NCBI GenBank assembly: GCA_934045075.1
Contig: OW203731.1
Span: forward strand, 11,447,198-11,511,197
Reading direction: 5' to 3'
DNA: 64,000 bases
Origin: Yponomeuta sedellus
Lineage: Eukaryota > Arthropoda > Insecta > Lepidoptera > Yponomeutidae
Shown here: piece after piece, positions 35,124 through 45,500 of the stretch
How positions within the stretch are numbered: the stretch's first letter is position 1
Layout: each line of letters starts with the position of its first letter
The notes under the pieces: generated by a model
What the model was told of the DNA's origin: nothing
What the model saw: only the letters and a program-made list of their open reading frames with translations
Databases searched by the model: none
Made by a program: the position numbers and the translations under genes

Positions 35124-35857
35124 CCGCTATTTGACTCTCTTTTCAAGTCAGTCTTAAACGGTAAATAACTCTTCCATTAGACCAAAAAATATTTTAGTAT
35201 ATTTTTTGAGGACCTAAAAGCAACATAAAAATATATTTTAAAACTTTATTTTCTTAAACAGACAAAAACGCGGTCAGCTATTATTGTCTATGGTTAGAAG
35301 TCCAAAAAATTGTAAACAAAGTTTGACATTCAATTTTCTGTAAGTGATCTCTGAGCATAGTGAAATAACAACAACGCAAACATGATTTTATCGAATTTAC
35401 ATCCAAAATATACTAATTATCTTTATTGCATTGTTCGAGAATGAAAAAACACGTCAATAAAGACCCCCGGGAAGTTGTGGATTCGTGTACCCAGTGAAAT
35501 TAACATTCGAAAAACTTGGCTGAAACTTGCCAAAAGAGACCCCGAATCTTTATCAATTAAAACTCGGGTGTATTTATGTGAAGATCACTTTGATGTACTC
35601 GTAAGTCCTATAATAATCAATGTCCACTGGCTCTGGCTGAAAGATGTTTGTTCACATACTTTAGATGGTTTCAAGATGGTGGATAGCGTTTTCGCCGTTA
35701 CGAATTAAACGAGGAAAAATTTTTTTTACTTTGCAAATTTTGCAGCCATCCTGCATAAGTACTTACTTAGCAAAATCAATATATTTCGGTTTCTTACGTT
35801 AAATACTATAGGAAATACTCATTTAACGCGTCAAATTTGAAACGTGTCAAATAGCGG
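35124..35857. mobile_element. Possible THAP-bearing transposon remnant
   Basis: CCGCTATTTGAC at the left edge and GTCAAATAGCGG at the right edge are exact inverted copies, and the flanking inner bases show weaker inverted similarity. Between them sits a THAP-type exon. A THAP domain inside short inverted repeats is what a degraded P-element-like transposon would look like, but the 12-bp repeat could be coincidence and no 8-bp target duplication is clear. Confidence 0.4.
35475..35600 (+). pseudogene. THAP zinc-finger domain exon, partial
   Basis: The frame reads WIRVPSEINIRKTWLKLAKR, then DPESLSIKTRVYLCEDHFDV, the middle of a THAP domain (the R-x-x-W-x-x-L and C-x-x-H-F signatures). It is followed immediately by GTAAGT at 35601, a strong splice donor placed where THAP genes often have an intron. 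The N-terminal C-x(2-4)-C part is not visible, so exon 1 is elsewhere or lost. THAP domains bind DNA and occur in host regulators and in P-type transposases; no other coding exon is found nearby, so a fragment is most likely. Confidence 0.6.
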
Positions 35858-35987
35858 ATTCTACACCCACATTATTTTTTGACGTCCAATTAAAAGATAG
35901 CTACACCCACAGACGTTCTGTGGATACACCACACTTTGGGGTAAACAAGAAAAAAACGTTTTGTAACACTTATTAATGAACTGAAGG

Positions 35988-36347
35988 GATCGTGGGCTAG
36001 GCGAACCGAGTGATTGGAATCAATCACTTAGTTAAGCAACAACAGGCGCGGTCAGGTACAGGATGTGTGAGCGTCCCGTGACTACCGCTAGTGGCATTTT
36101 TCCGAGCGCTTCCGTTATTCGCAAGGCACGTTAAGGTTGGTGCCGGCTGTCATATAATGGCAGTCGTTAAGCCATGTCACAGGCCTTAAGGGCGGCTTGA
36201 TAACTTCTGACAGTAAGGCTCGCCACTGTCTTACAATCCTCCACCAACCCGGACTTGGCCTCCGTTGTGGAGTATGGCCTAACCTTCCTGCGATGCAAGA
36301 AGAGAACCGTGCTCCAGCAGTGGGGACATACAAGGGTTGATAACGAT
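35988..36347 (-). mobile_element. Repeat A copy 6, near full length
   Basis: Long reverse copy with the AGTGATTGGAATCAATCACT hairpin and the CAGTGGGGACATACAAGG end followed by GTTGATAACGA. Confidence 0.85.
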
Positions 36348-36644
36348 TAATGAACTAATTACTGCATGAAAAAACACGATGGTAGCTATCCATAGAAAAG
36401 TAAAGCATGAATGGACAACATTTTCTGTAACATTATTATAATAATAACCTTGCAAGTGTGAAACGGACTCCCGCTAGTGATTAAATTCTAAATGAATATT
36501 TTCAACGAAATTGTACTCAACTTTCGGAAATGAAGCTCAGCTCAACTTTTTTGGTAAATACTTATTACAAACTTTGTATTTGATCAAACGGAATCCTAGC
36601 GCTTGTAGCTACGTCAGCCGGATTCGCACCGGGTAGTTTTTTTT

Positions 36645-36720
36645 AATAAAACTCACACCTGTATCTCGAAGGAGTATGCGGTACCAAAGTTTGCCACTTA
36701 CCACGATCGTGACAAACCTC
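36645..36720 (-). repeat. Repeat C fragment
   Basis: Degenerate reverse copy: ACTCACACCTGTATCTCGAA and GCCACTTACCACGATCGTGA correspond to the C-family words CGCCTGTATCCCAGAGG and CACGATCCTGAC. Confidence 0.5.
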
Positions 36721-36767
36721 TCTATAAAACATTGAAACACAGCAACGAATATACTCGTAATTTGTAG

Positions 36768-36994
36768 TTCGCTCTGTTCGCTATGGTGGCGATCGCACTG
36801 GCGGCGCGCCGCGGCGCCCAGCCCGAAGCCGGCGCCGGCTACCGCACCGCAGCCGCAGCTGCTGGGCTATAGTATAGCGCTTACGAGTACGCTTGCCGGC
36901 CGTCGCCGCGCCCGCCGTCTACTCGCCATACGCCGCCGCGCCGCTCGCCTACTCCGCCTTACCTTACGCCGCTGCACCTCTTTACTACCGCTGA
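36768..36994 (+). pseudogene. Dead exon 2 of a small secreted cuticle-type protein
   Basis: The exon aligns base-for-base with exon 2 of the intact gene at 42781-42996. An acceptor TTTGTAG precedes it and the frame starts FALFAMVAIALAA; the last part, PYAAAPLYYR plus TGA, is also kept. Between them I see a 10-nt insertion after codon 12, a 5-nt duplication (TATAG), a 1-nt deletion and a 3-nt deletion. These total +11 nt, exactly the difference from the intact exon (227 against 216 nt). Reading from the acceptor hits TAG at 36870-36872. No exon 1 (ATG plus four codons and donor) was found upstream; repeats A and C lie in that space. It is a duplicated, decayed copy in inverted orientation to the intact gene 6 kb away. 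Confidence 0.85.
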
Positions 36995-37035
36995 AAACAG
37001 CAGGCAAATGATGACCACGGCCGTCCATACTTAAT

Positions 37036-37605
37036 GTGATTGTCCTCAAAGCTTTTTGTAATTATTGTGATCCTTCTTCTTCCTGTTGTTATGAATATTG
37101 TTTATGTTACATACTGTATTCATGCTTTATTTTAAATATACTGCTGCAATTATGTACGTCCGAGTTTAGATCTTATCGAATAATATTTTTTCTAAATATT
37201 GTGAAAGACAAAAGGATTGGAGTCTGTATTCCAAAAAAAAAAAACACAAAATTGCGCTGTTTCACGAAGTTTGGCTTGGCGATAGTCAAATGGTCCTATT
37301 ACAAGACATTTTGCCTTAACCTCAAAAAAAATCGTTTTCGAAATATTTTAAACATTAATTTCATAGTGATATATTTAATTTATGAAAAACAAACCTCGGT
37401 AAACAAAATCATAGAATGGATCCAAAAAACAAATATTCTAAGGTTGCTATATTTTTTTCCGACCTTTCTATGTCCTCTGGAGTCAAGTTTCGTTCCATTA
37501 TGCGCCGATTGGCCATTCCTCAAGTTCCACAGATTACGTTTTTTGTCATTATCACACTATAGTCAGGTTCCTCAATGTTTACAGACAAGAATTCCTAATC
37601 AGTGA
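37036..37605 (+). other. Unexplained 189-codon open frame
   Basis: The longest open frame in the window that is not part of a known gene or transposon. It starts at GTG; the first ATG is later. The translation is rich in Phe, Ile, Leu, Lys and Cys, as expected from AT-rich DNA read by chance, and shows no domain. By a rough stop-codon frequency argument a run this long is unusual but not impossible in 64 kb. Confidence 0.2.
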
Positions 37606-38725
37606 GTGTTTATACTCGTAATAACATTGAATATAGGACGAGCCCATCGATTCAAAGTGGCTTACTATTGAAACGGCCGCCTCAAAGTCCCTTTATGGAA
37701 TTCCATTTGTTTGACATCCATAAAGTCTATTAACTTACAAAATGAGACATAACATAACATTATAACATAAATTGCAATTGGCATAACATGGTTCTTATGA
37801 CTGGGTAGGGATGTGCCGGTCAAAATATAAGTTTGGCCGGATCGCGGACCGTGGTATGAAAACCTGCTTTCAGGAGAAAAGTCTTCTTGGGGACGAATAG
37901 GGCTCCAAACTGGAAGATCATACCGGTCGGGAGGTACCGGAAAACACTTTCTTCCACTGACGACTGGACGGAGATTGGAACTGTAGACGTCGGGAATGAC
38001 ATAAAACTACGCACATTTTTTAAATGATCCCCATATGTTATTAGATTTAAGTTATATTAGTACTTGGTATTAGCTTGTTTTAGCAGAAAGTCAAGCTCGT
38101 TTATGTGCTCCGGGCGGAGAACCGTTTTTTTACTTCTACATTTTCTGGTTGTAGAGCGTAACTGGTCTTTGTAGATAGATAGATAGATAGAATATTCTTT
38201 ATTGTACACAGAAATTACAGTAACAGAACTTATATAAAAATATAGTACAAATGGCGGCCTTATTACTAAAAGCAATTTCTTCAATTTGTATCCAACACGT
38301 AAGATCTATTTTTCTACACAGAGGTTATTGGAAAAGAATTGTAGCTTTGTATGAATCCATTAGGCTCATCAATACTCATCATGATGTTCACTAGCGCCAA
38401 TGAAAATAAAATCATAATCTACTTCCTTAGCAGAAATTAAATGTTATTTGAATCGAGTGCTGTAGCATCTGCTGTCCTGAAAATTATAATGTGTTTTTGC
38501 AAAACGTAAATCATAAATTTATAAAACATTATAAATTCCAATAGTATAGTTAGTTCCTTATAGAGAATTTATAGTTATACTACTAAAATGGCGGTTTTAG
38601 AAAATTATATTCAGTCCTAAGTGTGATAGATAGATAGCTTTTGTTTAATACCACAGTTACACAATTTGGCCTTATTAGAAAAAGTAATTTCTTCCAGACA
38701 AATATTAAAGGGAAATACGAAAATA
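37606..38725. other. Intergenic with (TAGA)n and LINE tail
   Basis: TAGA microsatellite at 38173-38190 followed by ATATTCTTTATTGTACAC (LINE tail, antisense). A GC-richer stretch at 37800-38010 has no recognised content. Confidence 0.5.
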
Positions 38726-38830
38726 GCAGATGCTGGATGCGGCAAGCTGAAGACAGGGCGCTATGGCGCTCATTAGGAGAGGGCTATGTCCAGCAGTGGA
38801 CTAACATATAGCCTGGATAAGAAGAAGAAG
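38726..38830 (+). repeat. RTE-type LINE 3' end
   Basis: Starts GCAGATGCTGGATGCGGCAA and runs through CCAGCAGTGGACTAACATAT to a GAA tail; same end as 17175-17285. Confidence 0.85.
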
Positions 38831-39855
38831 ACGAAAGTAGCTGAAAGACGGCTAGTCGTTGCAATTAATAAATATAGTTTGAAAATGAAACAAATTTAAA
38901 TAAACCTAAGTAGGTGATACATGGATAAAATAAAGAAACGGGAGAAGGAACTACTAAAATAGACCTGCACAATATTTTAGAAAGAGAATTGAGAATGAGA
39001 GATTTTGTTCTTTGACATTACTTTTAAAAATAGCAAGACACGGTGAACGTCTTATTGCAAGAGGAAATCACACTTTCACCGTGATTTCAAAAGAGTAGCT
39101 GAAGAACTCGTTAACGTCGAGAAAGTGTTAACTACAGCAAGCGCAAATGCGATGGTGGTGGCGTTTTAATTGCAGTTTCAAATAAATTTAATTCGCGCAG
39201 AATACACAAAAATGAAAGTCAAACCTGCGAAGACCTTTGGATTGAAATTGAAATATCCTCCTCTGACCATAAAAGGCATATATTAAACCTCTGTTACGAA
39301 CTCATCGGGGGAGCCTTGAATAGTGTTGACTGGAGTTCGCTATTTTCCCAATGCGAAGACGTTGATGAAATGCTAGATACCTTTTATGAAAAACTAAATG
39401 AACTGATCCTTATTTACACTCCATTAAAAAAAAACAACTACCAAGGGACACTCTCCAAAATGGTTTAATGGAGCCCTTATAAGAATTATAAAAGAGAAGA
39501 AAAAACTAAGGAAGAAGTACAAAATATTCAATAATCCTCTGGATAAAATATCACTTAGCGTTTTGGATAAGTGAATTGATATACTCTCCAAGGAGTGTTA
39601 TAAAATGTACATTTCAGATATAGAGAGCAAGATATGTGTTAACCCTAAATATTTCTGGTCTTATGTCAACGGCAAACGTAAAGCTTCTAGCACCTACCCA
39701 GCATTTATGCACGATGCGAATATTACAGCCATGACTGGATTAGGCATATGCAATTTATTCGCAAACTACTTCTCTTCGGCCTACTCAACAAATATTGATA
39801 GTGCATCTCAAGATAACATAATTAGAAGTACTAACACATTCCGCCAAATAATATA

Positions 39856-40419
39856 TTGAAACAGCTTAAAAGCCTCGATGCTTCGAAAGGCGCTGGCCCG
39901 GACGGCATTCCAGCCTTATTTGTGCGAGAGTGTGCAAATGAACTTTATGTCCCGTTGCATTTAATATTCAACCGTTCCTTGGAGTCTGGTATATTCCCGA
40001 TACTCTGGAAATCAGCTAAGGTTGTGCCCGTGCATAAGGGCGGTGATCTGGACAACATTTCAAATTACCGACCAATATCAATATTGAGTGTTTTTGCCAT
40101 GATCTTCGAATCTTTGGTTTGTCCATTTGTACACTTTCATACCAAAACCTTATTTACACCCCGCCAACATGGCTTTACAAAGGGTCGCTCTACTGATACT
40201 AATCTAGTGTCCTTTTGTGATGATCTGACAACCTCTGTCGACTCCAGAATACAAGTCGATGCAATTTACACCGACTTTACAAAGGCATTCGACAGAGTTC
40301 CTCACTCAATACTCTTAAATAAGTTGGGAAGTTACGGATTTTCGGGATCGATGCTTAGTTGGTTTGAAAGCTATTTATCTAAACGTTCTCAATATGTGGT
40401 AGTGAATGGATACAAATAG
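39856..40419 (+). pseudogene. LINE reverse transcriptase, fingers/palm part
   Basis: Contains the expected blocks in order: DASKGAGPDGIP, WKSAKVVPVHKGG, NYRPISILSV, FTPRQHGFTKGRST and DFTKAFDRVPH. The last carries the first catalytic aspartate (motif A, here YTDFTKAFD). The frame stops after YVVVNGYK at an in-frame TAG; the continuation with SGVPQ lies in another frame. Confidence 0.9.
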
Positions 40420-40505
40420 GTTTTTAAGAATGGATACCAGTCAGATTCATTCTTGGCTGAGTCAGGAGTTCCACAAGATCTCATATTGGACCCTGGCTTT
40501 TCAAT

Positions 40506-41270
40506 TTGTTTGTTGATGATGTGACAGAGCATATTTGGCATTCAGAGCTGTACCTATTTGCCGACGATCTCAAATTAACTAGGAAAATTTTATGTTTGCA
40601 AGATGCCGAACTTTTGCAAGATGACATAAATAGATTAGCCAAATGGTGTGAGGACAATGGAATGATGCTAAATCCAAAAAAGTGCTATCACATAAAATTT
40701 AATAGGAATTTTAATATATTTCCGACAAAATACAGCGTCAGTGGTGTTGCCTTGCGGGAAGTAGAACAGATACGGGACTTGGGGGTAATTCTGGATGCAA
40801 AACTAACATTCTTGCCGCATATTGACATGATTATATCTAAGACCTCGAAGATGCTAGGCTTCACAATTAGAAATTGCAAGGTGTTCAAGAGGGCTTCAAC
40901 CAAAATAGCCATTTATTGTTCTCTGGTTCGGAGCATTCTTGAATACTGTAGCGTAGTTTTGTCACCATTTTATAATGTTCACATCATGCGAATAGAACGG
41001 ATACAAGAAAGGTTCATGTGGCATCTAGCTTACGGCTGTGGAATTGCCAGAGATGTAAAAAGTTACAAGAACAGACTATTGCATTTCAAAATGGATGAGT
41101 TACACTCTAGACGATTATTACTCGACGCAACCTTCCTTTTCAAAATATTGAGAATTAAAATAGACTGTTTGCAAATACTATCCAAAATTAATTTAAAAGT
41201 ACCCACTAAATATCCTAGGTATAGAATTAATAAATTGTTTAACGCTCCTTGTTCCAAAACCAACCTTTAA
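40506..41270 (+). pseudogene. LINE reverse transcriptase, palm/thumb and C-terminus
   Basis: Picks up just after motif B (SGVPQDLILDPGLF is upstream at about 40465-40500) with LFVDDV and then the catalytic box as LYLFADDLKL, that is FADD in place of the usual YADD. It continues with NPKKCYHIKF, IRDLGVILDAKLTF and a C-terminal region to a stop at 41268-41270, after which similarity carries on in another frame to about 41404 (ending FKSGVPR). Confidence 0.9.
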
Positions 41271-41409
41271 ACACAATGCCACAAGCCTCGTCTCTTGAGA
41301 CTGTATAACAAATTGTTATCTTGCTCTGTCGACATTTTCTCTGATAATGTTTATATATTTAAGGAAAAAATCAAACAGATTTTCAAATCAGGAGTGCCTA
41401 GGTAAAGTA

Positions 41410-41412
<3 letters not shown>

Positions 41413-41488
<76 letters not shown>
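41413..41488. repeat. (TA)n microsatellite, 76 bp
   Basis: Uninterrupted AT dinucleotides inside the LINE 3' untranslated part. Confidence 0.95.
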
Positions 41489-41492
<4 letters not shown>

Positions 41493-41719
41493 TTAATTAA
41501 AATTTGTTTGCAGATTAATTGTAGATTTATTAAAAGGTGCATGCTGTGGCAACCTTAATAGGCTAGGCACTTACCTTAAAATCCTTTATGTTCTATAATT
41601 AAGATGTATTAGTGTACTAGCTACTGGTTGTCCTAAGTAAATAAAATAAAATAAAACTTAGTTAAGTTAGTCGTGGTCTTCAGCATGGCTTCGGCACAGC
41701 AGCACAGGGTCTGCTTTAC

Positions 41720-41860
41720 ATTTTTTTAAATAACCTCAGTCTTATTGTCTTTCCCTGTTTGTGACGTATTTGTCTTCTTGTCTTGGTTATCATAGCACAG
41801 GGTATCCTAGTTTGAGGCCAGGATACGTGATTAGGTTGTGCAGAATGTGTTATTATTATA
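41720..41860 (+). repeat. SINE family S2 fragment
   Basis: CAGTCTTATTGTC, TTTGTGACGTATTTGTC and GGGTATCCTAGTTTGAGGCC match the S2 family. Confidence 0.7.
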
Positions 41861-42637
41861 ACCTGAGGTAAGTTATTTTTTTGCTAAAATATATTTTGAA
41901 AATAGATATAATATTTTTACTGGTGGCGCTAGTGAACGTCACAAAGGGTCTTAGGCAAGAAAGTTTTATCCTAGTTCTTAGGACAAATAAGTGTTAAAAA
42001 TAATGCTGAAGTACAACTATTATTATGCTCACGCTCAGCTCGTCAACGACGCCCCCTCCAGGAGCCCTAATACCCGAACAAACTTAGTTTCGTTTTTATT
42101 TACAAACTGCCGGATCGCAATGAAATTTTACCAATACGTTTGGAGGAGTAAGAGAGGAGGAGGAGTTTTGATCGAGCTTAAAATCGGAATTAAACTTTCC
42201 TTATTTAAGATAAATTTTGACCCTGTGAATAGTTTCCATCAAATGACTTTAAGGCGGCTACAACTTTGGTTTGATAAGTTTACTTACAATTACAATTTAC
42301 AACCTCGATTTGTGTTCTCTAAATGTACTGGCAAAGTTTCATTACGATCGGGCATGTCGTTTTAAATATACCAAACTACGGAAATTGCTCCGTGAAGGGC
42401 TTGTCAAATATTTTATTTTTAATTCCTTACAAACATTCGCCAAAATTGGATCACTCGACTACTTCGGTCTATTTGCCCAAAAATATTTTCAAACATTTCA
42501 GTTAACAAAAACTGTCGCAATATGCGTAGGTACCTATATAAGTGATTTTGTTGATACTCAATGATACTCTTTTTATATAACGGAGCATAATCACGTTACG
42601 GGAATATGGTAAAATACAGCTCAATACTTTTTTCACT
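41861..42637. other. Intergenic, possibly an unclassified repeat at ~41990-42370
   Basis: A 124-codon plus-strand frame is open here. Words such as GATCGCAATGAAATTTTACC look repeat-like to me, and AACCTCGATTTGTGT recurs at 14400, but no domain is recognised. Confidence 0.4.
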
Positions 42638-42643
42638 TTTATT
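42638..42643 (-). terminator. Poly(A) signal of the 76-aa secreted protein gene
   Basis: AATAAA on the minus strand, 138 nt after the stop codon; the nearest such word downstream of the gene. Confidence 0.6.
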
Positions 42644-42780
42644 TGCTTCTTAAAAACTAAACATTGCCTTGGTCATAAATTTTAATCACAGATATTTTAA
42701 GACACAAAAACTACAAACATCGCAAAAAAACTGGTAGCAGGTAATCAGCTGGGGCTTGAGTTTTTGTGGCTCTTTTGTTC

Positions 42781-44112
42781 TCAGCGGTAGTAAAGAGGTG
42801 CAGCGGCGTAAGGCGAGTAGGCGGAGTAGGCGAGTGGCGCGGCGGCGTATGGCGAGTAGACGGCGGGCGCGGCGACGGCCGGCACGGCGTAGTCATAGGC
42901 GCTGTAACCCAACAGCTGCGGCTGTGGCGCGGGCGCCGGCGCCGGTTTTGGGCTGGGTGCCGCCAGAGCGACCGCCACAACAGCGAACAGGGCGAACTGC
43001 AACATTTATTCGTTATTATTATTATTATACTTTATTGCACACGAAACGTTAAACAGGACATAACCTAAGAAATAACATGTACAAAGGCGAGCTTATCTTA
43101 TTCGTTTATATTTAAAGGCATAAGTAACTGAGAGAGATTGTCAGATATGTGATTTTTTCAGTCGGCCTCTTTTTCAAACAGTTATAATGCGAACAGCGCC
43201 TCTATTAGGTACGTAAGAATGTTTGTGTATTTGACAGCTGGATGGAAATTTCTGCTCGCAAGTATGCATACACATTACATCATTACACCACATAGATATT
43301 TACTCAGTCACTATACAAAATAAGCTCCATGCCTTTACGGTACCCTTTAAAATTTCGATTTAAGCCCATGTTGCCACTGCTGGGGCATGGGTCTCTTCCT
43401 GCATCTCAGGAAGGTACTTCACTACGGGAGCCAAGTCCGGGTTGGTGGAAGATTGTAAGACAGTGGCAGGCCTTACTGTCAGAAGTTATCAAGCCGCCCG
43501 TAAAGCCTCTGACATGGCTTAACGGCTGCCATTACATGACATTAAAATTTGATAACGGCAATTAATTGATCATTTTGAAACTTCTGAATTAAGTCCAAGC
43601 TCTTGTTAGTAACATCACTCGGGTGCGAGTGAATGAAATAAATAAATCTTACTGCAAGACGCGACCGAGAAGTTCAGTTCAACATTAGCATTTTTCTATA
43701 AATGCGGGTAATCGTATGCCCGTATCCCGTAGAGCCTTTCAGTTCTAATCTCCGAACAGTTCAATTGGTAGACCGCGTTTTATAAAACGACATTTGTAGT
43801 TAATTCCGACAGTTCGATGTATATTGCGTTGCGTAGCCGACTCTTCCTACTTGTTAATATGTGGATTCATCGACTTAGCAGTTTACATCGAAATGTCATA
43901 GTAATCCACGCATGGTAGTTATATAAAATAGGATGTTATTGCAGGATATTGCACTTTTTCTTTGAAAATTGCTTATTTTTAATTTTTTTATTGAATCTCT
44001 TGTAAACGATTGCACGTTAGATTAGATCTTGCATTAAATCTCAGATTGCCAAAGATGATTACATAAAGTAAGTAATCACTATCAGTAAGGTACTCACAAT
44101 TTTGCCAAACAT
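42781..44112 (-). CDS. Small secreted Ala/Pro/Tyr-rich cuticle-type protein, 76 aa
   Basis: Two coding exons: 44098-44112 (ATG plus four codons, MFGKI, donor GTGAGT) and 42781-42996 (acceptor CAG at 42997-42999), joined in phase 0 across a 1101-nt intron. The joined N-terminus, MFGKI then FALFAVVAVALA, is a textbook signal peptide with cleavage likely after ALA. The mature part is PKPAPAPAPQPQ, then Tyr/Ala-rich repeats, with SPYAAAPL occurring twice and PLYYR at the end. This is the build of low-complexity insect cuticle proteins (the CPLC/neuropeptide-like-4 type), secreted by epidermis into the cuticle; the exact family is inferred. An ATG at 43005 opens the exon-2 frame but lies inside the splice acceptor and would destroy the signal peptide start. 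The intron carries repeat A copy 7. Arg-rich frames on the other strand are shadows. Confidence 0.88.
43360..43540 (+). repeat. Repeat A copy 7, inside an intron
   Basis: Partial A copy (CCACTGCTGGGGCATGGGTC to CATTACATGACA), lying antisense within the intron of the 76-aa protein gene. Confidence 0.85.
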
Positions 44113-44172
44113 GTTGATGTGATGCGATTCGATGTATCAAATTGAATCATGGTTAGACCGAATTAGTTCAGG

Positions 44173-44180
44173 CTTATATA
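44173..44180 (-). promoter_or_regulatory. TATA box of the 76-aa secreted protein gene
   Basis: TATATAAG on the minus strand, 61 nt before the ATG. The expected start site, about 33 nt downstream, falls on GATTCAAT near 44143-44147. This is the same spacing as in the two sister genes. Confidence 0.8.
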
Positions 44181-45212
44181 CACTTCTCTTGGCCTTGATC
44201 TTTGTAAGAAGAGATCTACTTTGTCAAACGTACTATTATGAAAACACAAGGGCGTAACAAGAGATCAATGTCCGCTATTGTCAAAGATGCTGTCTACGTA
44301 TCCTGACTGTCCATATAAGGTAGGAGAGCTTTTTTGTTCACGAGTATCTATACAAAAGCGTCAGTCAATACCGACTATAGTTCTTACGCCACGAGGCATA
44401 AACATGAGTATCGAACGAAATGGTAGCTTCAGATCTTATTCACCACTAGTGACTTCTGCTAGCGACTGTCCCTCAGTTTCTCGTATACTAATAATTAGTT
44501 CTTCCATCCCCTGATTCTAACGCAGCAAAGCATTAGTTGGCCGTTTTTTTTACTTTTTAATCTAATATTACTTATCTTTACATTCCCTATCTTTTAATCT
44601 AAGAACCATGATTCTATAATTATTAATTTCTGAGATACAACATAGCGTGTAAGCAGTTAAGGCACAGTTTTATGTGACTTACTTCATTAGAACCTCACTG
44701 TACGACAATGCTTAGCTTGATATAAGTTAAAGTTCCATAACTACCTGGGTGCGTAACCCTGGTTATTATGAGCGGCAGAGTTAAACTATTATCAGCTCTG
44801 TCAAATGGCCGAAGATCATAAAAAACGGTCAAGGACGCGTCGGGACATGCGTGGTTTGAAGACTAATTAATCAGAACAAAAATCGTTTGGAAATTAGAAC
44901 GCAATCCGTATGTCCAAAATTATTTCGTTTAAATTAATTAATTCACTCAAGTCAATTTAATTCAATTCACGTTAGGAATTGAAACTAAAGTCTTTTTTCA
45001 TCCCCCCGTCGCGGAAAGAGTATTTTGCTTTTCAATATTGTAAGCCGTTTTTATCCGTTAAAGAATAAAGTAAATTGAATTTAGAACATCCCGTGCACGA
45101 ATGTTGTGAATTGAAAACATCATTAAACCTATTTACTTCTACCTCCATGGTGCCGCATTTATCTTACAACCTTTTTTAATATGTTAAAAACTCCGGCTCG
45201 GAACATTCTATG
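44181..45212. other. Intergenic, nothing recognised
   Basis: AT-rich; the 78-codon frame at 44278-44514 has no domain. Upstream region of the 76-aa gene, so unrecognised enhancers may be here. Confidence 0.5.
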
Positions 45213-45292
45213 TACGGATAGCCAGAGGTTGCGGGTTCGAATCCCGGCATGGGTGAAATTTTTAGCCTCTAAAAAGGTTTTTACATTCTATG
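45213..45292 (+). repeat. Repeat B copy, 5'-truncated
   Basis: Begins inside the tRNA-like core (GTACGGATAGCCAGAGG), has B-box GGTTCGAATCCC and the TTTTTAGCCTCTAAAAAGG tail. Confidence 0.85.
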
Positions 45293-45307
45293 TACTTTTT
45301 TTTTATT

Positions 45308-45500
45308 GCCATTACATGACAGCCGCCACCCACGGCTTAAGTAGTGGCTTTTTTCCGAGCGCTTCCGTGCCTTGCGAAGCACGGAAGCGCTCGGAAAAAA
45401 GCCACTAGCGGTAGTAACGGCGCCTAACCGCGCCTGTTGTTGCTTAACCCGAGTGATTGATTCCAATCACTCGGTTCGACTAGCCCACGAGCGCTTCGAC
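45308..45500 (+). repeat. Repeat A copy 8, carrying a new palindrome
   Basis: A-family sequence from CATTACATGACAGCCG to CCCACGAGCGCTTCG, but with a stretch between that is inverted relative to all other copies (see 45343-45406). Confidence 0.85.
45343..45406. repeat. Perfect 28-bp hairpin, 8-nt loop
   Basis: The arm 45379-45406 is the normal A-family sequence (GCACGGAAGCGCTCGG and onward). Arm 45343-45370 is its exact complement and takes the place of the family's own sequence. The loop is CTTGCGAA. Confidence 0.95.

Larger units (their letters stand above)
39110..41657 (+). mobile_element. Jockey/CR1-type LINE, 5'-truncated and decayed
   Basis: Begins within the endonuclease domain (GGGVLIAVSNKFNSRR near 39150), continues through the reverse-transcriptase region, and ends in an A-rich ATAAAATAAAATAAAA tail at 41638-41657. 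The endonuclease part jumps from the strand after LWIEIEISSS to SVDWSSLF, so the central catalytic part of that domain is deleted. The coding region is split by frameshifts and stops at about 39856, 40417-40506 and 41268. A 76-bp TA microsatellite lies in the 3' part. It is dead and intergenic. Confidence 0.9.

Noticed and set aside
36867..37049. 60-codon Arg-rich minus-strand frame
   Set aside because: Antisense of the dead cuticle exon at 36768-36994, same cause as above.
43003..43005. ATG as start codon of the 76-aa gene
   Set aside because: The following bases are TTGCAG, the splice acceptor; the upstream exon MFGKI gives a proper signal peptide and promoter.
42756..43068. Arg-rich open frames of 98-100 codons on the plus strand
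   Set aside because: They are the antisense of the low-complexity exon 2 of the 76-aa secreted protein; the minus frame has signal peptide, splice sites and promoter.
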